Source of the DNA: Comamonadaceae bacterium
GTDB lineage: Bacteria; Pseudomonadota; Gammaproteobacteria; Burkholderiales; Burkholderiaceae_C
DNA length: 64,000 nucleotides
Reading direction: 5' to 3'
NCBI GenBank assembly: GCA_013297875.1
Contig: JAAFIW010000001.1
Span: forward strand, 310,001 to 374,000
Of the stretch, positions 46,692 to 55,168 are shown one piece after another. Below the pieces are notes generated by a model. That model made no database searches. It had not been told where the DNA came from and was given only the letters and a program-made list of their open reading frames with translations. Numbering within the stretch: position 1 is the stretch's first letter; each line of letters starts with the position of its first letter. Both the position numbers and the translations under genes were made by a program.

Positions 46692-47096
46692 ATGAAAGTA
46701 CAAACCGTTCTGATCGCCGCAGCCGCCGTGCTGTTGACCGCATTTGCCTACCGCCAGTACAGCTGGGCCGGCGTGGCCGTAGCTGTGGGGGCCATGGTGA
46801 TGTGGCTGCTGTTGCACCTGACGCGCACCATGCAGGTGTTGCGCAAGGCGGCCAACCAGCCGATGGGTTTTGTGGCCAGCGCGGTGATGCTGAACGCGCG
46901 GCTGCAGCCGGGCGTGACGCTGCTACACGTGGTGGGCATGACCAAGTCTCTGGGGCAGCAACTGTCGCCGCCCGACCAGCAGCCCGAGGTGTTTCGCTGG
47001 ACGGATGAGGGCCAGTCGCACGTTAGCTGCACCTTTGTGGGTGGCAAGCTGAGCACCTGGGAACTGGTGCGGCCCGAGCCGGAGGCGCAACCGTAA
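46692..47096 (+). CDS. Uncharacterised membrane protein upstream of ilvE
   Basis: 134 residues with two N-terminal membrane segments (about 5-20 and 25-45), then a cytoplasmic or periplasmic part rich in polar residues (RWTDEGQSHVSCTFVGGKLSTWELV). Family not recognised. It precedes ilvE by 44 bases and may share its transcript. Confidence 0.65.
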   Translation: MKVQTVLIAAAAVLLTAFAYRQYSWAGVAVAVGAMVMWLLLHLTRTMQVLRKAANQPMGFVASAVMLNARLQPGVTLLHVVGMTKSLGQQLSPPDQQPEVFRWTDEGQSHVSCTFVGGKLSTWELVRPEPEAQP

Positions 47097-47140
47097 AATC
47101 GCAGGCTTTGCATCCCAACCCTCAGCCCCAAGGACACCCG

Positions 47141-48115
47141 ATGAGCGCCACACCCACACCAGCCCCCGCCACTGCTCCCGCTTTGGACGACCGCGACGGC
47201 AAAATCTGGATGGATGGCCAGTTGGTCGAATGGCGTGACGCCAAGATCCATGTGCTGACCCACACGCTGCATTACGGCTGCGGCGCATTTGAAGGTGTGC
47301 GGGCCTACCACCTGCAAGACGGCAGCACCGGCGTGTTCCGCCTGGAAGAGCACACCGAGCGGCTGTTCAACAGCGCCAAAATTTTGCGCATGAAAATTCC
47401 GTTTACCCAAGCCGAAGTGATGCAGGCCACCTTGGACGTGGTGCGCGCCAACAAGCTGCCCAGCTGCTACATCCGCCCGCTGACCTGGATTGGCTCGGAG
47501 AAGCTGGGCGTCTCGCCCAAGGGCAACAAGATTCACCTGATGATTGCCGCCTGGCCCTGGGGCGCGTACTTGGGTGACGAAGGTTTGCGGCGCGGCATTC
47601 GCGTGAAAACCTCCAGCTTCACGCGCCACCATGTGAACATCACCATGATTCACGCCAAGGCGGTGAGCAACTACACCAACTCGATTCTGGCCAACATGGA
47701 AGCCACTGACGAGGGCTACGACGAAGCCCTGCTGCTGGATCCACAAGGTTTTGTGTCGGAAGGCGCGGGCGAGAACGTGTTTGTGGTGCGCAAAGGCGTG
47801 GTCTATACGCCTGACTCCAGCGCCGGTGCGCTCAACGGCATCACCCGCAACACCATCTTCTCTATCTGCGCTGATCTGGGCATTCAGCTCATTGAAAAGC
47901 CCATCACCCGTGACGAAATCTACATCGCCGACGAAGCGTTTTTCAGCGGCACGGCGGCTGAAGTCACGCCGATTCGTGAGCTGGATCGGGTGGAGATTGG
48001 CAACCGGGGCAATGGCGGCTCACGCGGCCCCATCACCGAGAAAATTCAGGCAGCGTTTTTTGACATCGTCAATGGCCGCAACGCCAAATACGCCAGCTGG
48101 CTGGCCAAGGTCTGA
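47141..48115 (+). CDS. ilvE: Branched-chain amino acid aminotransferase
   Basis: PLP-dependent transaminase for the last step of valine, leucine and isoleucine synthesis. The 324 residues begin after AAGGACACCCG with MSATPTPAP; WMDGQLVEWRDAKIHVLTHTLHYG, HAKAVSNYTNSILA (PLP lysine) and EAFFSGTAAEVTPI are signature blocks of class IV aminotransferases. It is followed by an inserted A/T-rich gene and then a zinc-finger gene that usually adjoins ilvE in this family. Confidence 0.95.
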   Translation: MSATPTPAPATAPALDDRDGKIWMDGQLVEWRDAKIHVLTHTLHYGCGAFEGVRAYHLQDGSTGVFRLEEHTERLFNSAKILRMKIPFTQAEVMQATLDVVRANKLPSCYIRPLTWIGSEKLGVSPKGNKIHLMIAAWPWGAYLGDEGLRRGIRVKTSSFTRHHVNITMIHAKAVSNYTNSILANMEATDEGYDEALLLDPQGFVSEGAGENVFVVRKGVVYTPDSSAGALNGITRNTIFSICADLGIQLIEKPITRDEIYIADEAFFSGTAAEVTPIRELDRVEIGNRGNGGSRGPITEKIQAAFFDIVNGRNAKYASWLAKV

Positions 48116-48214
48116 ATCTTGGGTACAGACCGTAGCTGGGCAGATGCCATGTCGGAGAGTTATGGTTTGCCATCTCTGGCTGCGACGCCGAATACAAAGC
48201 TTGGCTCATAGAAC

Positions 48215-48970
48215 ATGCCAAGTCAGCGTCAAAATTTAAACGAGGAAGACTCGGTCGCCTTTGCTGAAGCTGACAAACACGAGCAACGGAGAATGAACAG
48301 GTCAAAGCGACGTGGGGCTGATGCAGCAGCATCTCGTCGCTCATGGCAAGAAAGGCTTTTGCGCGTCCTTGGTGTTGCCGGGCTAATCATCTTGCCATTT
48401 GCGTACCTGTTGGCCGGTAATCAGACAACACCGGCATTCAGAATGCTAAATCCCAGTATTTTGCAATGGCTGCCAGTCGGGGCGATTTTGACTTCTGCTA
48501 TTTTGTTAATTTGCCTGTACCAGCTACTTACCTATTTTGGAAATTGGTCTAACGATGCCTACAAAAAAAGGAAGACACCATTCCTCAAGACAATTTCTTT
48601 TGTATTTCATGTGGTTGCGACTGGTTTTCTTGCAATGGGCTTCATGGGGGTTGGTATTTTATTTGCGACTTGGTTTTTTGTATTAATCGTTAATGCTATG
48701 AATTTTAGACTCGATGAATCTCAACCGGTCCAAATTACTACTCGCTTGATTGAGCGCATTCCTAGCAGTTCACTAAAGCGAGCAGATACGTTGAAACTTG
48801 CTGATTGGAAAATTTCTTCTGCAGCTAAGCCAATATCTGTTGAAGGCATCGCGCAAATTTTTGATATTAATGGAAATAGCGTCACCTTCTATTTGAGAGA
48901 AGGCGCATTCGGCTGGCCTTATGCGATTGAGAAGTCATTTGCAATTCAATATCGCTCCATCCCGAACTAA
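48215..48970 (+). CDS. Uncharacterised membrane protein in an A/T-rich islet
   Basis: 251 residues; a basic N-terminus (about residues 20-45) precedes four membrane segments, then a soluble C-terminal part. Codon use (AAT, TTT, ATT, TTG) is visibly A/T-rich compared with both neighbours, suggesting acquisition by transfer. It interrupts the gap between ilvE and the zinc-finger gene. Family not recognised. Confidence 0.65.
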   Translation: MPSQRQNLNEEDSVAFAEADKHEQRRMNRSKRRGADAAASRRSWQERLLRVLGVAGLIILPFAYLLAGNQTTPAFRMLNPSILQWLPVGAILTSAILLICLYQLLTYFGNWSNDAYKKRKTPFLKTISFVFHVVATGFLAMGFMGVGILFATWFFVLIVNAMNFRLDESQPVQITTRLIERIPSSSLKRADTLKLADWKISSAAKPISVEGIAQIFDINGNSVTFYLREGAFGWPYAIEKSFAIQYRSIPN

Positions 48971-48986
48971 TCAGCAAAGGATATTC

Positions 48987-49196
48987 ATGAAGATCGTCGA
49001 ACTTAAAGCCGCCCAGCTCAACCCGCAAGGCGGCGTTTTCTGCCCCAACAAACTGGCGGGCATGGAACTGTGGAGCGGCCACCCGCGCGTGTTTCTCGAT
49101 GTGGCCAAAGCAGCAGCAACCGGTGGGCCCGCCAAGTGCCCTTACTGCGGCACGCAGTACCAACTGGCGGCGGGTGAGCACGTTCACGCGCACTGA
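48987..49196 (+). CDS. Zinc-finger (CHCC-type) domain protein
   Basis: 69 residues. MKIVELKAAQLNPQGGVFCP and the C-terminal CPYCGTQYQLAAGEHVHAH give the Cys/His zinc motif of the zf-CHCC family, related to a respiratory complex I accessory subunit in eukaryotes. Bacterial role not known. AAGGATATTC precedes the ATG. The stop codon is followed at once by the REP-like element. Confidence 0.88.
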   Translation: MKIVELKAAQLNPQGGVFCPNKLAGMELWSGHPRVFLDVAKAAATGGPAKCPYCGTQYQLAAGEHVHAH

Positions 49197-49297
49197 TGAC
49201 AAATGACCTTGCGCTGCGCGCTCGATGACAGATGACTGGGCAAGCAACGCATAAAGGTCATTTGTCATCGAGCGCCCCGCGCGAAGTCATTTGTCAT
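49196..49297. repeat. Nested inverted-repeat element (REP/BIME-like), copy 2
   Basis: Half-sites ATGACAAATGAC (49196-49207), ATGACAGATGAC (49225-49236), GTCATTTGTCAT (49257-49268) and GTCATTTGTCAT (49286-49297), with G/C-rich spacers, repeat the architecture of the element at 15055-15166. It overlaps the annotated 5' end of the heptosyltransferase gene. Confidence 0.7.
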
Positions 49298-50281
49298 TCT
49301 CTGGACAGCCTCGTCATCGCCCCCCAATGGATAGGCGACGCGGTGATGACGGAGCCGCTGATGCGCCGCTTGCAGGCGCGCGGCGAGCGGGTCACGGTGG
49401 CGGCCTTGCCGCACATCAGCCCGGTGTACCGCGCGATGGATTCCGTGGCCGATTGCATTGATTTGCCATTCGCCCATGGTCGGCTGGACTTGAAAGCCCG
49501 CCGCCACCTGGCCGGCCAGATCAATGGCCGCTTCGACGTGGCCTATGTGTTGCCCAATTCGCTCAAATCGGCCCTGCTGCCGTGGCTGGCGCACATACCC
49601 AAGCGCGTGGGCTACCTAGGGGAGGCGCGGGTGGGTTTGCTCACGCACCGGCTGAAAAACCCGGCCAGAGGCAGCCGACCGGCGATGGTGCCGTTTTACT
49701 CGGCGCTCAGTGGTGATGCCGATGTGGCCCAAGACCGCCCTCGGCTGCGCCTGGTGCCACAACTGGTTCGTGAAACACAGGCTGCGTTCCAACTGCCTGC
49801 GACCTACTTTGCCTTCGCGCCCGGCAGCGAATACGGCGCTGCCAAACGCTGGCCCGCCGATCATTTTGCGCAGTTGGCCCGCCTGCTGGGCCAAGCCGTG
49901 ATGCTGCTGGGCTCGGCCAAGGAGTCCGCGCTGTGCGAGCAGATTGCTGCCCGCACCCCTCACTGCATCAACCTGGCAGGCCGCACCACGCTGGCCCAGG
50001 CCATGGCCATTCTGTCCGGTGCGAAAGCCGTGGTCAGCAACGACAGCGGCCTGATGCATGTGGCCGCCGCGCTGGGCACGCCGCAAGTGGCCCTGTTCGG
50101 CTCGTCCAGCCCGCTGCACACCCCGCCGCTGAACGATGCAGCCCAGGTGCTGTGGCTCAAACAAGACCCGGCTTACCAACCCGCGCTGGATTGCGCCCCC
50201 TGCTTTGCCCGCGATTGCCCGCTGGGGCATACCCGCTGCCTGCAAGACATTGCGCCGCGGCGGGTGTTTGAATTGCTATGA
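49232..50281 (+). CDS. waaF: Lipopolysaccharide heptosyltransferase II (GT9 family)
   Basis: Adds heptose to LPS inner core. VIAPQWIGDAVMTEPLMRRLQARG and the nucleotide-sugar region FAPGSEYGAAKRWPADHFAQLA match the ADP-heptose transferase family. SNDSGLMHVAAALGTPQVALFGSSSP is the C-terminal donor-binding motif. The only ATG upstream of the conserved core (49232) lies in the REP-like element and lacks a ribosome-binding site; a CTG at 49301 would match the usual start better. The stop TGA belongs to dispersed repeat copy 13. Confidence 0.85.
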   Translation: MTGQATHKGHLSSSAPREVICHSLDSLVIAPQWIGDAVMTEPLMRRLQARGERVTVAALPHISPVYRAMDSVADCIDLPFAHGRLDLKARRHLAGQINGRFDVAYVLPNSLKSALLPWLAHIPKRVGYLGEARVGLLTHRLKNPARGSRPAMVPFYSALSGDADVAQDRPRLRLVPQLVRETQAAFQLPATYFAFAPGSEYGAAKRWPADHFAQLARLLGQAVMLLGSAKESALCEQIAARTPHCINLAGRTTLAQAMAILSGAKAVVSNDSGLMHVAAALGTPQVALFGSSSPLHTPPLNDAAQVLWLKQDPAYQPALDCAPCFARDCPLGHTRCLQDIAPRRVFELL

Positions 50282-50324
50282 AATAAATAGCTGTTGGAGC
50301 GCACTGTATGTGCACGTGTGGCTG
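50273..50324 (+). repeat. 50-bp dispersed repeat, copy 13
   Basis: TTGCTATGAAATAAATAGC, TGTTGGAGCGCACTGTATG, TGCACGTGTGGC. Its TATGA provides the waaF stop codon, and a T-rich stretch follows. The rest of the gap up to 50560 shows only a CTTGGG/CCCAAG hairpin near 50391-50415 and no gene. Confidence 0.65.
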
Positions 50325-50560
50325 TTTTGATCTTTTTTTCGTGCCTACACCGCTAAACCGGCTGCTTTGGTACCTGTCGGGCAAGCAAAACCTTGGGTAA
50401 ACACCCATTGCCCAAGCGGCCCGCCATGTTTTTCCGTCCACCGGTGGCGTGCGGGAAAAACCCTGACAAATATTGGCTCCTCCAAGTTACCCAGGAAGTG
50501 ATAAGTTCGTCACCCCACACACGTACACTTTGACAAAAGCGTCTTCACCTCTGACTTTTC

Positions 50561-53182
50561 ATGCCATCTGCTTCCCCCGTTGTTCAACAGTGTTTCCGTG
50601 AGGCATCTGACCTGGCCCGCAAGGCCTTGGAAGCATCGCTGGAGCACGCGGTGGCGGCCCTGCAGGAGGCCGAGAGCCGCAGCACCGTGGTGGCACAGCG
50701 CAACACCCTGGCGGAATCCTGGTCGGCACTGCAAAAGCAGAAATCCGACTGGGGCGTGCAGTTCCCCGTTGCCTTGCTGGCTGCGTTCAACGACGCCGCA
50801 GATGCCCGGTCGGAGGCGCGCGCACCGGCTCCTGCGGCTTACGCCATGTCCAATTTTTCCGAGTTGTCGCTGGTCGACGACTCCCAGGTGGCCAAGGCCA
50901 TCGAGTCTTCGCGCTTGTTGCAGGTGCTGCTGCCCGCGGTGGAGCAGCAATTGGGCGAGCTGGATGGTTTGATGAGCACGGCCCTGGGCTTGCCCAGCGT
51001 GCAGCCGGAGCGCAACCCCATGCGCCCCCAGGTTTTTGCCGACACCCTGCGCACCCTGCTGTCTTCCGGTACCAACGACAGCGACATGTCGGCGTTATGG
51101 ATTCGCCACCTGGCCCCCAGCTTTGCGCGCGAACTGAAACAAATTTACAAAACACTCACCACCCGGCTGCAAACGGCCAATGTGCAGGTCGCGAGCTACC
51201 GCGTGTTGCAGACGCCGTCCGGCGTGGGTGGTGGCGGCGGCGGTGGCAGTGCCCGCACCGCCGCTGCTGCTGGTGCCCCTGGCGCAAAAGGCGTGCCGCG
51301 CGGCACCGGGCGCGGTGGCCCCGGTGGTCAAACGGGCGTGGGCGACGGTCAGGATTCCGAAGACCCCGGTCTGCAGCAGGGTCAGTCCGGCTACATGCCG
51401 CCCGCCAGCTACGCCGATCTGTCGGCCTATGAGGTGCAAGACGCGCTGTTTCAGGATTTTTTATACCGCAGCGCGCCGCATGCCCAGCAAATGCTGGCAC
51501 CGGCCTATTACGAAGCCATTGACGAGGAGTTGCAGGCGCTTCAACCGATAGACGGGTTTGACGAGCCGCAATACGCCCCGGCAATAGCCGTCCAATACCG
51601 CCGCATGGCGGCGGTAGACCGGCCGCTGCGCGAAGTGGGCATTGACAGCCCCCTGAACCCGCAAACCTGGGGCCAGTATGGCGGCGCACGCCAGCGCTCG
51701 CTGGTGCGCAGCCAGTTGCGCAAAGAGGCCAAGCAGGTGGGCCAGGTGCTGGGCCTGGAGGTGGTGCGCAAGGTGGTGAACCAGGTGGCGCAAGACCCGC
51801 GCCTGCTGGCCCCAGTGCGCGAGGCCATTGTGGCGCTGGAGCCCTCGCTGCTGCGCCTGGCCATGGTGGACCCGCGCTACCTGAGCGACGAGCGGCACCC
51901 CGGCCGTCGCCTGATTGAGCGGGTGGCCGAGCGCAGCTTCAAATACAACGACGAGTTTTCCACCGACTTTGCCGGTTTTTTTGGCAATGTTTCGCCGGTT
52001 TTCAATCTGCTCAACGAGCAGGAAGCCTTTGCCGACGCACAGCCCTTTGCCTTGGCGCTGGAGGGGTTTGAAGAAATCTGGCGCGAGGAAGACAGCGCCG
52101 ATCAGGCCCAGCGCGACAAGGCGGTGGCGGCCATCCGTCTGGCCGAGCAGCGCCAGGGCCTGGCCGACCAGGTGGCCTGGGAGCTGAGCACCCGGCCCGA
52201 CCTGGACAAAGTGCCCGGCGTGGTGCTGGACTTTTTGTTTGGCCCCTGGGCCCTGGTGATTGCGCATGCCAAGCTGACCGACCCGTCGGGCCACAATGAC
52301 GCGGGCGTGTTTGGTCTGGTGGTCAGCGATTTGCTATGGAGCGTCAAACGAGAGGCCACACTGAAGGCCCCGGCCAAGCTGTTCGAGATGATTCCGCGCA
52401 TGCTGGCCACCTTGCGTGAAGGCCTGGCCAAGGTGGGGCACGAGCCGGCCGAAACCCAGGCGTTTTTTGACACGCTGGAAAAGCTGCACCGCCCGGTGCT
52501 CAGGCTGCGCCGCGCCAAAAGCCTGCAGGACGCCACCGACTCCGAACAGGCCGCACTGACCCCGCAAGAAGACTTTGAAATGCCGGCCAGCGCCGAGCAG
52601 CGCAAACCCAAAGCCCGCGCCGCACACGACGTGTGGCTGGCCCGTAAAGAGCTGGACGAAGCAGGCTTTTTTGACACCCTGCCCACCGACCTGAGCGAGC
52701 TGCGTGCCGCCGACGGCTCGGCAGCTCCAGTCCAGGCGCATGAGGCCGATTCCAGCGACTACGCGCCGCTGGACGGCAGCGACCACGCCAACACCGTGCC
52801 GCTGGAGCCCGAAGACGAGCTGATTGATGAATTTGTGCAGGCACCCGAAGCCGCTGCGCTGGTGGAGCTGGATCCGGCGCAGATTTTGGCGGGCCTGCGC
52901 GAAGGCTGCTGGGTCGATTTGTTTTCGAAACGCCGCTGGTTGCGTGCGCAGCTGATCTGGGCCAGCAGCAAAGGCACGCTGTTCATGTTCACCAGCCAGG
53001 GCGGACAGCCCCACTCCATGACCAAGCGCAGCTGCGAACGCCTGATCCGCGACCGCCTGCTACGGCCAGTCGAAACGCAGGGCATCATCCAGCAGGCCAT
53101 TGAGCAACTGGCCCAACAGCCCGAGCCGAGCACGCGGGCGGGCTTGCGCAACAGCCAACAGGCCAGTCTGTCCATCCACTGA
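50561..53182 (+). CDS. DUF1631 family protein
   Basis: 873-residue cytoplasmic protein. A helical N-terminal region (residues 1-215) is followed by a low-complexity linker rich in Gly (GVGGGGGGGSARTAAAAGAPG, about 222-270) and a long helical domain with SYADLSAYEVQDALFQDFLY. The C-terminus WVDLFSKRRWLRAQLIWASSKGTLFMFTSQGG resembles a PilZ-like beta domain seen in the DUF1631 family. Function unknown; c-di-GMP binding is only inference. Confidence 0.75.
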   Translation: MPSASPVVQQCFREASDLARKALEASLEHAVAALQEAESRSTVVAQRNTLAESWSALQKQKSDWGVQFPVALLAAFNDAADARSEARAPAPAAYAMSNFSELSLVDDSQVAKAIESSRLLQVLLPAVEQQLGELDGLMSTALGLPSVQPERNPMRPQVFADTLRTLLSSGTNDSDMSALWIRHLAPSFARELKQIYKTLTTRLQTANVQVASYRVLQTPSGVGGGGGGGSARTAAAAGAPGAKGVPRGTGRGGPGGQTGVGDGQDSEDPGLQQGQSGYMPPASYADLSAYEVQDALFQDFLYRSAPHAQQMLAPAYYEAIDEELQALQPIDGFDEPQYAPAIAVQYRRMAAVDRPLREVGIDSPLNPQTWGQYGGARQRSLVRSQLRKEAKQVGQVLGLEVVRKVVNQVAQDPRLLAPVREAIVALEPSLLRLAMVDPRYLSDERHPGRRLIERVAERSFKYNDEFSTDFAGFFGNVSPVFNLLNEQEAFADAQPFALALEGFEEIWREEDSADQAQRDKAVAAIRLAEQRQGLADQVAWELSTRPDLDKVPGVVLDFLFGPWALVIAHAKLTDPSGHNDAGVFGLVVSDLLWSVKREATLKAPAKLFEMIPRMLATLREGLAKVGHEPAETQAFFDTLEKLHRPVLRLRRAKSLQDATDSEQAALTPQEDFEMPASAEQRKPKARAAHDVWLARKELDEAGFFDTLPTDLSELRAADGSAAPVQAHEADSSDYAPLDGSDHANTVPLEPEDELIDEFVQAPEAAALVELDPAQILAGLREGCWVDLFSKRRWLRAQLIWASSKGTLFMFTSQGGQPHSMTKRSCERLIRDRLLRPVETQGIIQQAIEQLAQQPEPSTRAGLRNSQQASLSIH

Positions 53183-53220
53183 CCACGCCGCACCGCTTCA
53201 CCAAAAAAGGATTGCACTGC

Positions 53221-53805
53221 ATGGGCCAACGCCTCACACAAATCGCCACGCGCACCGGCGACGACGGCACCACCGGGCTGGGTGACAACACCCGGGTGCG
53301 CAAAGACGCGCTGCGTGTGCACGCGATGGGCGATGTCGACGAGTTGAACTCGTGCCTGGGCGTGCTGCTGTGCGAAGACATGCCAGGCAACGTGCGCACC
53401 TTGCTGGTCGAGGTGCAACACCAGCTGTTCAACCTGGGTGGCGAGCTGAGCATTCCCGGCTTTGAGCTGCTCAAACCCGAAGCCGTGCTGGTGCTGGACC
53501 AGGCCCTGGCCGACCACAACGCCCAGCTACCCAAGCTGCAGGAGTTCATCCTCCCTGCGGGCAGTCGCGCCGCCTCGCAGGCCCATGTGTGCCGCACCGT
53601 GGCTCGCCGCGCCGAGCGGGCGGTGGTGGCCCTGGGTGCTATCGAACCTTTGAAAGAAACCCCAGGCCACTACCTGAACCGGCTAAGCGATTTGCTGTTT
53701 GTGCTGGCACGGGTGCTCAACCGCTTGAACGGTGGCGACGACGTGTACTGGCGCAGCGAAAGGCTGGCGCAAGCAACCGACACCCCTGCCGAGGGGCTTG
53801 TGTGA
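53221..53805 (+). CDS. Cob(I)alamin adenosyltransferase, PduO type
   Basis: Transfers the adenosyl group from ATP to cobalamin. The 194 residues begin MGQRLTQIATRTGDDGTTGLGDNTRVRKD, the P-loop-like ATP-binding motif; RTVARRAERAVVAL and PGHYLNRLSDLLFVLARVLN complete the helical core. The stop overlaps the next gene's GTG (GTGA). Confidence 0.92.
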   Translation: MGQRLTQIATRTGDDGTTGLGDNTRVRKDALRVHAMGDVDELNSCLGVLLCEDMPGNVRTLLVEVQHQLFNLGGELSIPGFELLKPEAVLVLDQALADHNAQLPKLQEFILPAGSRAASQAHVCRTVARRAERAVVALGAIEPLKETPGHYLNRLSDLLFVLARVLNRLNGGDDVYWRSERLAQATDTPAEGLV

Positions 53806-54194
53806 CCGCGAATGCCGTGCCTTACCTGCTGGCCGCTGGTGCGCTCGGCTTGGTGGCTTCTCTTGCGGCACAGCCCGCGAGCAAACCCGCTGCCCCCGCG
53901 CCCACCCAGGCCCGGCAAGTCACCTGGATCTGCTCCGCTTTCTACCTGCCTGCGCGCAGCATCTGGAAACGCACGGTTGACGTGGCCTATGACAACCAGC
54001 GCATACGAGCGGTGCAGGTCGATGGCACGCCGGTCTACAGCTTTTCCGTCAATGGCACGCAAATCCTCACGGCAGTAGACGGCGAACGCATCCAGCTGGA
54101 CACTGCTGCGCAAACCTGGACCAGTGATCTGCGGGACATGGTGACGGCGCAGGGCCGCTGCGAGCGCACCTTAACTTCTGGCCAACCTGGATAG
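53802..54194 (+). CDS. Putative secreted protein of unknown function
   Basis: 130 residues starting at GTG 53802, which overlaps the adenosyltransferase stop. A hydrophobic segment (VPYLLAAGALGLVASLAAQ) looks like a signal peptide, followed by a Pro/Ala linker and a small domain with CSAFYLPAR and GRCERTLTSGQ. Family not recognised. The 3' end overlaps the convergent MarR gene by 24 bases. Confidence 0.6.
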   Translation: MTANAVPYLLAAGALGLVASLAAQPASKPAAPAPTQARQVTWICSAFYLPARSIWKRTVDVAYDNQRIRAVQVDGTPVYSFSVNGTQILTAVDGERIQLDTAAQTWTSDLRDMVTAQGRCERTLTSGQPG

Positions 54195-54593
54195 TAGTTG
54201 TTTGATTGCTTCTATTTCTGTAGCGCCTAGCGCTTGAAACACCTGGGCTTCCTGCTGTTTTGCCGCCTCAATCAGCGGTTTGACCAGCTCCAGCCCCGCC
54301 GCCTCAATCGCCACCAGCGTGCGCCGCTGATCGTTGACATCAGCCCATAAACCCACCCAGCCTTGCGCGGCCATGCGCTGCACCAGCTTGGTAACCGTGG
54401 GTTGCTTGGACAAGACCTCTTGCGCCAGTTGACTCACCGGCATGGCCTGGCTGTCGTGCAAGGTGGCCAATACGCGCCACTCGATGGACGACAGGCCTGC
54501 GGCTTGCACCTGGGCCTCAAAGTCTTTGAACAACGCGTGGTTGGCCTGGCCCAGCAAGTAGCCCAGGTAGGTGTCGACGAAACGCTCTGCCAT
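54171..54593 (-). CDS. MarR-family transcriptional regulator
   Basis: 140 residues from the Met at 54593. The winged helix is in SSIEWRVLATLHDSQAMPVSQLAQEVLSKQPTVTKLVQRMAAQGWVGLWADVNDQRRTLVAIEAAG. It lies 17 bases downstream of the flavin reductase gene and near nicX/nicD-like genes; MarR-type proteins (NicR, PicR) control comparable pyridine pathways. It may bind the 14-bp palindrome at 55130-55143. Confidence 0.88.
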   Translation of the reverse strand: MAERFVDTYLGYLLGQANHALFKDFEAQVQAAGLSSIEWRVLATLHDSQAMPVSQLAQEVLSKQPTVTKLVQRMAAQGWVGLWADVNDQRRTLVAIEAAGLELVKPLIEAAKQQEAQVFQALGATEIEAIKQLLSRLARS

Positions 54594-54610
54594 GACCACC
54601 GCCGCCAAGG

Positions 54611-55117
54611 TCAAAGAGGATGCTCGGTGAAAAATTTGCCCCCGTGAAACAGCAGCGGTGACGCGCCCTCTCGGTGGCTGCAGCGCTCGACTTCGCCCAC
54701 AAAAATCACATGGTCGCCTTCTTCGTAGCGACTGCGGTTGTAGCACTGGAACGAGGCCACACAACCTCGTAGCAACGGCGCACCACTGGCACCCAGGTCA
54801 TACGCCACAGCGGCCCAGCGGTCTATGTCTTTGCGGGCAAATTGCTGTGCCAACGCCTGCTGGTCAGCCGCCAGAATATTGATGGCGTAGTGCGAACCGG
54901 TGCTGAAAGCAGCCAGCGAGCCCGCTGCGCGCGCCAGGCTCCACAGCACCAGCGGGGGCGATAGCGACACGGAATTGAACGAATTGGCCGTCAGCCCCAC
55001 CAGCTCACCACTGGGGGTGCGCGCGGTGACGATGGTCACACCGGTGGCAAACATGCCCAAGGCGGCACGAAACTGAAGCGCTGAAAAACTGGGGGGTTGT
55101 GCGGTGTGGGGTGGCAT
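54611..55117 (-). CDS. Flavin reductase (HpaC-like)
   Basis: 168-residue NAD(P)H:flavin reductase that would supply reduced flavin to a partner monooxygenase. FRAALGMFATGVTIVTARTPSGELVGLTANSFNSVSLSPPLVLW is the family core, with FTEHP at the C-terminus. It is in line with the MarR gene and divergent from nicX. No obvious oxygenase is adjacent; the acyl-CoA dehydrogenase family gene at 57205 is one candidate partner. Confidence 0.88.
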   Translation of the reverse strand: MPPHTAQPPSFSALQFRAALGMFATGVTIVTARTPSGELVGLTANSFNSVSLSPPLVLWSLARAAGSLAAFSTGSHYAINILAADQQALAQQFARKDIDRWAAVAYDLGASGAPLLRGCVASFQCYNRSRYEEGDHVIFVGEVERCSHREGASPLLFHGGKFFTEHPL

Positions 55118-55129
55118 GGTTAGAATTTA

Positions 55130-55143
55130 CATGAAATTTCATG
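55130..55143. promoter_or_regulatory. Palindrome in the flavin reductase/nicX divergent gap
   Basis: CATGAAATTTCATG is a perfect 14-bp palindrome centred 32 bases before nicX and 19 bases before the flavin reductase start. Size and symmetry suit a MarR dimer; the MarR gene is two genes away. Confidence 0.5.
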
Positions 55144-55168
55144 AATTCTCAATTGATGAAAAGCAATC

